Positions 32,796 to 37,053 of a stretch of DNA of 37,053 nt are shown here, one piece after another (the first letter of the stretch is position 1; every line of letters begins with the position of its first letter). A model generated the notes under the pieces. The model ran no database searches and was not told the DNA's origin. It worked only from the letters and a program-made list of their open reading frames with translations. The stretch lies in NCBI GenBank assembly GCA_030824805.1, contig JAPJRC010000005.1, forward strand, positions 1 through 37,053, read 5' to 3'. Source of the DNA: Micavibrio sp. Its GTDB lineage: Bacteria; Pseudomonadota; Alphaproteobacteria; Micavibrionales; Micavibrionaceae. The position numbers and the translations under genes are program-made.

Positions 32796-34121
32796 CTAGA
32801 ATTTGAATTTTACGGCTGCGGCACCAACAAAAACATCGCCACTGGAATCGCCAGTTGTTGTGGCAGTCGTTGCAACACCCAGAGCTGCGGTCGGATTGTC
32901 TGAAAGATCGATTCTTTCTTTACCAACGATGGTGATATATGCGCCCGAGAAATCGAGATCTATATTTTGAGTCAGCGAGTACGTAGCGCCTGCAGCAAAC
33001 CAGAGGCGATCTCCATCAGGAATACGTGTTGAGCGGAATTCCGTGACCGTGGGAGTTTGGTCATACTGCACACCCGTTTTCAATAGCCATTGATCGTTGA
33101 GACGGTAACGCGCACCAACGGCAAAGCCCCATGTATTTTCATAGCCTTGTTCGCTAATGGAAAGCCCTGCAGGTGAATTGATCGGGATATCATTAAAGTT
33201 TGACCATTCATACCAGTTTACGCTTCCAAGCAAGGTTAGTTCATCTGTTACTTTTTGCGAAATACCCGTTTGAATCATATTCGGCAGGTCGAGTTCCGCG
33301 GAGCCAGGAACGCTAATTGTCGTGCCGCCACCGGGAACACCGAGCGGCAGAGTAGTGTCGATATCTCCTTTTAGCGTATGGCTGGTGCCTTCGCGGAAAT
33401 TAACCCCAATCTTGGTGGTATCCGTGGGTTTCAACAAAACGCCTAGATTAAGCGAGGTGGACCAGTCATCGCCAGTGAGACGCGTTCTACCGTCCGTTGC
33501 AGTGGAAGGTCCGCCAAGACCCGGAAAAGGGATAGCGTTTTGCAAATTGGCATCAACATACTGAATGCTTAAGCCGCCTCCAATAGATAGCCAATTTGTA
33601 GCTTTCCAAGCAAGCGCTGGCTCAATGTCAATCGTCCTTAATTCGTTTTTCGTAGAATTGTAACGTCCGACGAAACCTTCGTCATATTCGTTGGCAAGGC
33701 CAAAAGGTGCGCTAACGCCAATACCGGCCCATACGCGATTGTCCCATAGGGGTGTTGCAAAATAAGCTTGCGGTACAATCTCGGCATCGAACGGATTGCC
33801 GCCATCGTTGCCTACGATTGGAACGGCAGCACCGCCTGTGCCGGGCGTTGCAATTGTCGAGCCGTCATTGTCGAAATCGGCGGATGGGAAAAGAACGTTT
33901 GCGCCAAAATATGCCTGCATACCGTCAAGTTCGGTCATGCCCGCAGGATTGTAGAAAATCGTCGAAGCATCTGGCGTGTCGGCTGATGCGCCAGCAAATG
34001 CCGTACCGAGTCCGGACACGGATTGTTCCTGAATGTAAAAACCAGCAGCATTGGCACCTGTCGAGACGGCAGCGGCGCACACGGCTGTAAGAAGTGAAAC
34101 GCGAATAAGTTTATGTGTCAT
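32796..34121 (-). CDS. fadL: Outer-membrane long-chain fatty acid transporter of the FadL/OmpP1/TodX family
   Basis: A 441-residue outer-membrane beta-barrel. The signal peptide ends at AAVSTGANA, and the mature protein begins AGFYIQEQSVSGLGTAFAGASA followed by the DASTIFYNPAGMTEL segment that is the hallmark of FadL-like N-terminal hatch sequences. Alternating polar/aromatic strands follow, and the protein ends in FKF with a terminal phenylalanine as expected of barrels. FadL-type channels take up fatty acids or other hydrophobic compounds, so the gene fits the beta-oxidation genes here. The ATG at 34121 has a GAGAGA sequence upstream. It is terminated by the shared hairpin. Confidence 0.9.
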   Translation of the reverse strand: MTHKLIRVSLLTAVCAAAVSTGANAAGFYIQEQSVSGLGTAFAGASADTPDASTIFYNPAGMTELDGMQAYFGANVLFPSADFDNDGSTIATPGTGGAAVPIVGNDGGNPFDAEIVPQAYFATPLWDNRVWAGIGVSAPFGLANEYDEGFVGRYNSTKNELRTIDIEPALAWKATNWLSIGGGLSIQYVDANLQNAIPFPGLGGPSTATDGRTRLTGDDWSTSLNLGVLLKPTDTTKIGVNFREGTSHTLKGDIDTTLPLGVPGGGTTISVPGSAELDLPNMIQTGISQKVTDELTLLGSVNWYEWSNFNDIPINSPAGLSISEQGYENTWGFAVGARYRLNDQWLLKTGVQYDQTPTVTEFRSTRIPDGDRLWFAAGATYSLTQNIDLDFSGAYITIVGKERIDLSDNPTAALGVATTATTTGDSSGDVFVGAAAVKFKF

Positions 34122-34253
34122 TTATCTCTCCTGACTGAAATGAGGAAGTGTGAAACCCGCCTCGAAGATAGGTCTGAAAAGTTTATAAAATTCTAACGGG
34201 AAGGGCTAGGGCTTAAGAGTCTTGCGGCGCACAAAAATTATTAGACATTATGA
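34122..34253. other. Intergenic region upstream of the FadL-type gene
   Basis: A 132-base gap between the leftward FadL-type gene and the end of leftward sco1. It contains AGGAGAGA as the FadL ribosome site and an AT-rich stretch, with a TATAAA near 34182 on the minus strand. No -35 element of good quality is paired with it. No gene was seen. Confidence 0.4.
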
Positions 34254-34874
34254 CTATTGGTGGTTTTGGCTGAGCCAGGAATTGATGGTTTGCGCCATCA
34301 TTTCCGCATTGTCCTGCATTTTAAAGATGTGCAGCAGTCGGTTGTCAGGGGCTATAAAATAGATAAACGAGGAATGATCCATCGTGTAATCCGACATACT
34401 CTCGTCCTGACGTTTGGATGCGTAGATCTTATATTCTTTCAGCGTCTGTTTTATGGCCTCCGGCGATCCGGTCAGACCGATCAAAGAGGGATGAAACAAA
34501 GAGACATAATTTTTCATTTTCTCTGCCGTGTCGCGTTCGGGATCGACGGTGATAAATATCGGCAAAATCTGCTCTGATTTGTCACCCAGCATGTTCAATG
34601 TCGTTGTAATTTTCGAAAGTTCTGTTGGGCATATCGCAGGGCAATACGTGAACCCGAAATAAATTAAGCGGTATTTTCCAGCAAAATCTTTCTCGGTAAC
34701 GCTTTTCCCGTTATGATCGATCAACGAAAAAGGGCCGCCGAACGCATCTTCTGTAACCGCGATCAGCCCCGTTTCACGCTCCGGCTTTGTTTTCTGCAAA
34801 AGAAGGGCGAGGGCCGCAACGGAAAATCCGGCAACAACGGCAAGCAGGAGAATGATAAGGCGCTGTTTGTTCAT
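34254..34874 (-). CDS. SCO1/SenC family copper chaperone
   Basis: A 206-residue membrane-tethered thioredoxin-fold protein. One N-terminal helix (about 5-27) anchors it in the inner membrane. The copper site is intact: CPAIC with Cys78 and Cys82 (in GFTYCPAICPTEL) and the distal His167 in MDHSSF. SCO proteins deliver copper to cytochrome oxidase or act as thiol redox proteins. The gene has no cox gene near it, so the target is not apparent. ATG 34874 is chosen over the longer frame (start 35012), which would run through the divergent gene. No ribosome site is visible; TATAAA ends six bases before the ATG on its strand, which would suit a leaderless mRNA. Confidence 0.9.
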   Translation of the reverse strand: MNKQRLIILLLAVVAGFSVAALALLLQKTKPERETGLIAVTEDAFGGPFSLIDHNGKSVTEKDFAGKYRLIYFGFTYCPAICPTELSKITTTLNMLGDKSEQILPIFITVDPERDTAEKMKNYVSLFHPSLIGLTGSPEAIKQTLKEYKIYASKRQDESMSDYTMDHSSFIYFIAPDNRLLHIFKMQDNAEMMAQTINSWLSQNHQ

Positions 34875-34887
34875 GGGGCGTTTATAT

Positions 34888-35427
34888 ATGGGCTTGAAAT
34901 TAAAGTCTATCCGCGAAAAGAAACCCGAGGCGATCGTTCTTGTGGGATTACCCGGCAGCGGTAAAAGCACATGGGCGTGGGATTTCAAAGGCGGATATCC
35001 CGTTCTCTCCACCGATGCGCATATAGAGCGTATGTCATACGATGCTGGGCTTTCTTATGCGGAAGGCTTTGATAAATTTTATCGCATGGCTGTCGCAGCT
35101 TTTAAGCAGGACATTGACCGTTTTCGTGATGAAAAAAAGCCGTTTATCTGGGATCAGGTTAACCTGACACGCGCGGAGCGTGATGTGATCTACAGGTTGC
35201 TTTCTCCCACACACAGCGTGACCTATGTCTGTTTTTTTGTACCTCTGGAAGAATGTTTGCGCAGGGTGTCTGAACGCGCACGCGATGGAGGAGATGCCGT
35301 GGACGAGGCGCGTATAAGAAAGCTTGCATCGATTGCGGAATTTCCTTCCACCCGATCCGGCGAACGGTATGACCGTATTGTGCGTTTGAAACATCCCGGC
35401 TGGAAATCCAAAGCTACCCATAAATAA
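34888..35427 (+). CDS. P-loop kinase of the AAA_33 type
   Basis: A 179-residue small kinase-like protein. The Walker A motif is GLPGSGKST (20-28), Asp43 sits in STDAHIERM, the DQVNLTRAER stretch (89-98) matches the D-N-T-N-x-x-R motif of polynucleotide-kinase-like proteins, and Arg-rich helices follow (CLRRVSERARDGG). It probably phosphorylates a small or nucleic-acid substrate in the cytoplasm; which one is unknown. ATG 34888 has GGGGCG upstream and fits the start of conserved sequence; ATG 34873 is an alternative. It is divergent from sco1, with 13 bases between the starts, and is followed by a bidirectional terminator. Confidence 0.8.
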   Translation: MGLKLKSIREKKPEAIVLVGLPGSGKSTWAWDFKGGYPVLSTDAHIERMSYDAGLSYAEGFDKFYRMAVAAFKQDIDRFRDEKKPFIWDQVNLTRAERDVIYRLLSPTHSVTYVCFFVPLEECLRRVSERARDGGDAVDEARIRKLASIAEFPSTRSGERYDRIVRLKHPGWKSKATHK

Positions 35428-35454
35428 AAACACCGGCACTAAGGCCGGTGTTTT
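35427..35454. terminator. Bidirectional terminator between the kinase and phoH genes
   Basis: AAAACACCGGC (35427-35437) pairs perfectly with GCCGGTGTTTT (35444-35454) with a six-base loop, and a T-run follows in both directions. It lies just after the kinase stop and 15 bases downstream of the phoH end, serving both convergent genes. Confidence 0.9.
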
Positions 35455-35469
35455 CGAATGGCTTGTTTC

Positions 35470-36228
35470 CTAAAGAACTTCTAGCATTTCTGCGACCAGA
35501 GGATGCCGCACGATATCGCACTGGGCAAGGCGAACCACAGCAATATTTGGCAAAGCCTCGAATTTGCGGGCAACCTCGTCAAGGCCTGAAACGCCGGGGA
35601 GAAGGTCCGATTGCCCCGGGTCACCTGTTACCACCATCGTGGAGTTCCAGCCAAGACGCGAGAGCAGCATTTTCAATTGCCCGTAGGTGCAGTTCTGGGC
35701 TTCATCGATGACTATGTAAGCGTTATTCAGCGTGCGGCCGCGCATAAAGCCGACAGGTGCGATTTCGATCGTGCCTTCGTCCATGTACTGGCGCACTTTT
35801 TTCCCGCCAAGGCGATCGCCCAGAGCATCATAAAGAGGGCGTAGATACGGTGCCATTTTCTCGTGCATATCCCCGGGGAGATAGCCCAGCGATTCACCAG
35901 CTTCCATAGCGGGGCGTGAGAGAATGATTTTTTCTACCTTGCCTTTTTCCAATGCTTCGACAGCGGCACAAATAGCCAGATAGGTTTTGCCTGTGCCGGC
36001 AGGACCGATTGCAAGTGTGAGATTGTGGCTTGCGATAGCTTCCATAAGTTCGCGCTGGCCTTCTGTACGCGGGCGCACCGTCTTCACATAGCTTTTATCA
36101 CGGGCCTGATCGATTTCACCGTCAAGGGGATGCCAGCCAGTGTCATCCATAAATGTCGGATGTACGACATTCCCGTTCTTGTGCATGCGGCCCTTTTCAC
36201 TGAAATTCTTTTTTTGTTTTTTCGACAT
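35470..36228 (-). CDS. PhoH-like ATPase, short form
   Basis: A 252-residue PhoH-domain protein. The Walker A motif is GPAGTGKT (75-82), Walker B is VIDEAQN (173-179), and MVVTGDPGQSDLL follows. The N-terminal 50 residues are basic (MSKKQKKNFSEKGRMHKNGN) and not conserved. PhoH-type proteins are ATPases, often linked to RNA metabolism; this one is shorter than the 340-350 residues of E. coli YbeZ/PhoL, so its partners cannot be assumed. ATG 36228 has AGGAAGGA seven bases upstream, which is why I prefer it over the longer frame (36288). It is leftward and terminated by the shared hairpin. Confidence 0.9.
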   Translation of the reverse strand: MSKKQKKNFSEKGRMHKNGNVVHPTFMDDTGWHPLDGEIDQARDKSYVKTVRPRTEGQRELMEAIASHNLTLAIGPAGTGKTYLAICAAVEALEKGKVEKIILSRPAMEAGESLGYLPGDMHEKMAPYLRPLYDALGDRLGGKKVRQYMDEGTIEIAPVGFMRGRTLNNAYIVIDEAQNCTYGQLKMLLSRLGWNSTMVVTGDPGQSDLLPGVSGLDEVARKFEALPNIAVVRLAQCDIVRHPLVAEMLEVL

Positions 36229-36596
36229 TGGCGAATCCTTCCTGTTGTGTGTGGGGCGTTGGGGGTGAAGGCTTTGGGCTAGAAACAAAAATGCCGCGGG
36301 ATGCTTATCCTGCGGCGATAATCAATTCTATTTTTGAGAACAATCGAGCCCTCCGATACGCGCTCATTTAGAACGCCTCTGATGGCAGCGGGGTTTGTGT
36401 TTGTGTCTGGATTCAAGGAGATCCCTTGGTAAGAAGCGAATCAAACGTAACCTGTAATGAATCTATCAGAGAAGATTTGCCTCTCCAACAGGAATTGTTG
36501 CGCGTGCACAGAATTTGATGCCGCTTGCTTGACGGCCTGCAGCGGAACCCTAGCTCAACTCTCGCGTTTACAAATCTTTACAGGAGCATTTTGACC
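36229..36596. other. Intergenic region between phoH and the superoxide dismutase gene
   Basis: This 368-base gap contains no convincing gene. The leftward terminator-like hairpin at 36282-36316 is the main structure. A plus-strand TTGACG lies at about 36529. Upstream of the SOD ATG, AGGAG (about 36582) is the ribosome site. Two short frames exist (a 20-codon minus-strand frame overlapping the hairpin and a 45-codon plus-strand frame, 36457-36594) but neither has a ribosome site. Confidence 0.4.
36282..36316 (-). terminator. Leftward terminator-like hairpin upstream of phoH
   Basis: GCCGCGGGAT (36293-36302) and ATCCTGCGGC (36307-36316) pair over ten bases with one G-T, around a GCTT loop, and on the minus strand are followed by ATTTTTGTTT. 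So transcription entering from the right would stop here, 50-60 bases before the phoH ATG at 36228. Either an unannotated leftward RNA ends here, or phoH is controlled by attenuation. Confidence 0.65.
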
Positions 36597-37053
36597 ATGA
36601 CACATGTTATATCGAAAAGAACATTTCTGGGCTATCTGGGCGCATTGCCTTTCGGTATCGCCGCCTTGAACTCCATAGCAAAAACAGGATTTATTTCTCC
36701 AGCAATGGCCGCCGCAGACCAACCTGCGACAATAGGTCCTTTTACGCTCCCAGAACTTCCTTATGCGAAAGATGCGCTGGAAAAAGTTATCGATGCGCAA
36801 ACCATGTCCTTACACCATGGAAAACATCATCAGGCCTATATTGACAACCTCAACAAGGAAGTCGAAAAGGACGAAAAGCTGCAAGGCAAAACCATTGAAG
36901 AGATTATAGGTAGCGTTTCCAAACACAACAAAGCCGTGCGCAACAATGGTGGTGGTCATTGGAACCACACATTCTTCTGGAATATTATGACGCCGGAAAA
37001 AACCGAACCGTCGGAAGAACTGGCAGAAGCAGTCAAAAAAAGCTTTGGTTCGA
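36597..37053 (+). CDS. Superoxide dismutase (Fe/Mn), exported form, partial at the window end
   Basis: The frame runs from ATG 36597 to the window edge, about 152 codons, without a stop. After an N-terminal signal (MTHVISKRTFLGYLGALPFG, hydrophobic core, AMAA near residue 40) comes the Fe/Mn SOD domain: FTLPELPYAKDALEKVID, the first metal histidine region SLHHGKHHQAYIDNLN, and the second in NNGGGHWNHTFFWNIM. The C-terminal metal-ligand pair lies beyond the window. SODs of this family are often cytoplasmic; the SKRTFLG sequence resembles a Tat motif with Lys-Arg instead of Arg-Arg, so a periplasmic form is likely. AGGAG ten bases before the ATG supports the start. Confidence 0.93.
   Translation, partial: MTHVISKRTFLGYLGALPFGIAALNSIAKTGFISPAMAAADQPATIGPFTLPELPYAKDALEKVIDAQTMSLHHGKHHQAYIDNLNKEVEKDEKLQGKTIEEIIGSVSKHNKAVRNNGGGHWNHTFFWNIMTPEKTEPSEELAEAVKKSFGS

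Noticed and set aside
36457..36594. A 45-codon, cysteine-rich plus-strand frame just before the superoxide dismutase
   Set aside because: It has no ribosome site, uses rare codons (CTA, AGG, TTA), and ends within three bases of the SOD start by chance; I cannot support it.
1..37053. tRNA, rRNA, CRISPR arrays, insertion sequences and prophage genes
   Set aside because: I scanned the intergenic gaps by eye for cloverleaf-like arms, repeated spacers, transposase motifs and terminal repeats and saw none.

Overview
The window is a gene-dense stretch of bacterial chromosome with about 50% GC and coding on both strands. It holds 35 protein genes I can support, two of them cut by the window edges (a YidC-like tail at the left, a superoxide dismutase at the right). 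I found no tRNA, rRNA, CRISPR array, insertion sequence or prophage. An alphaproteobacterium is the best fit: it has a FYDLN_acid (TIGR02300) protein, the alphaproteobacterial grouping rmuC-def-fmt-truA next to dapE/dapD, a YidC-like tail directly before engB, and a CioA-type oxidase with a DUF2474 subunit. Moderate GC and several lineage-specific small secreted proteins make an uncultivated or Micavibrio-like lineage possible, but that is only inference.

Layout. 1-4.8 kb: engB, then on the opposite strand a pilin-like membrane-anchored protein, then the rightward rmuC-def-fmt-truA run (DNA maintenance, N-formyl-methionine cycle, tRNA pseudouridylation). 4.9-8.4 kb: leftward dapD-HD protein-dapE, lysine/diaminopimelate synthesis with a RelA/SpoT-type HD hydrolase-like protein between the two dap genes. 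8.5-14.7 kb: a bacterial-PH-domain protein, a FemAB/GNAT-like protein and a secreted DUF3108 protein whose frames overlap, then glmU-glmS (UDP-GlcNAc supply), so this block is about the cell envelope. 14.7-18.0 kb: a lipoprotein, two orphan proteins, prmA and the FYDLN_acid protein. 18.2-23.1 kb: thiolase, an orphan helical protein, and an HCDH-ECH multifunctional beta-oxidation protein. 23.2-26.4 kb: a 43-residue lipoprotein, rlmJ, an M32 carboxypeptidase homologue that has lost its zinc site, and a small basic protein. 26.4-28.9 kb: leftward cydA-cydB-DUF2474 (cytochrome bd oxidase). 29.2-32.7 kb: acyl-CoA dehydrogenase, an orphan helical protein, panC and an SCP2 protein. 32.8-37 kb: FadL-type porin, SCO1, a P-loop kinase, phoH and an exported-looking Fe/Mn superoxide dismutase.

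How it fits together. Fatty-acid use is a strong theme: FadL uptake, acyl-CoA dehydrogenase, HCDH/ECH and thiolase cover import and all four beta-oxidation steps except acyl-CoA ligase, spread over several transcription units. Peptidoglycan precursor supply is the other theme (DapD, DapE, GlmU, GlmS). The terminal bd oxidase, SCO1 and SOD point to an aerobic or microaerobic, envelope-exposed life. The most unusual items are the catalytically dead M32 homologue, the HD hydrolase inside the dap operon, the tiny lipoprotein with its own promoter and terminator, and a leftward terminator just upstream of phoH that implies an unannotated transcript or an attenuator.
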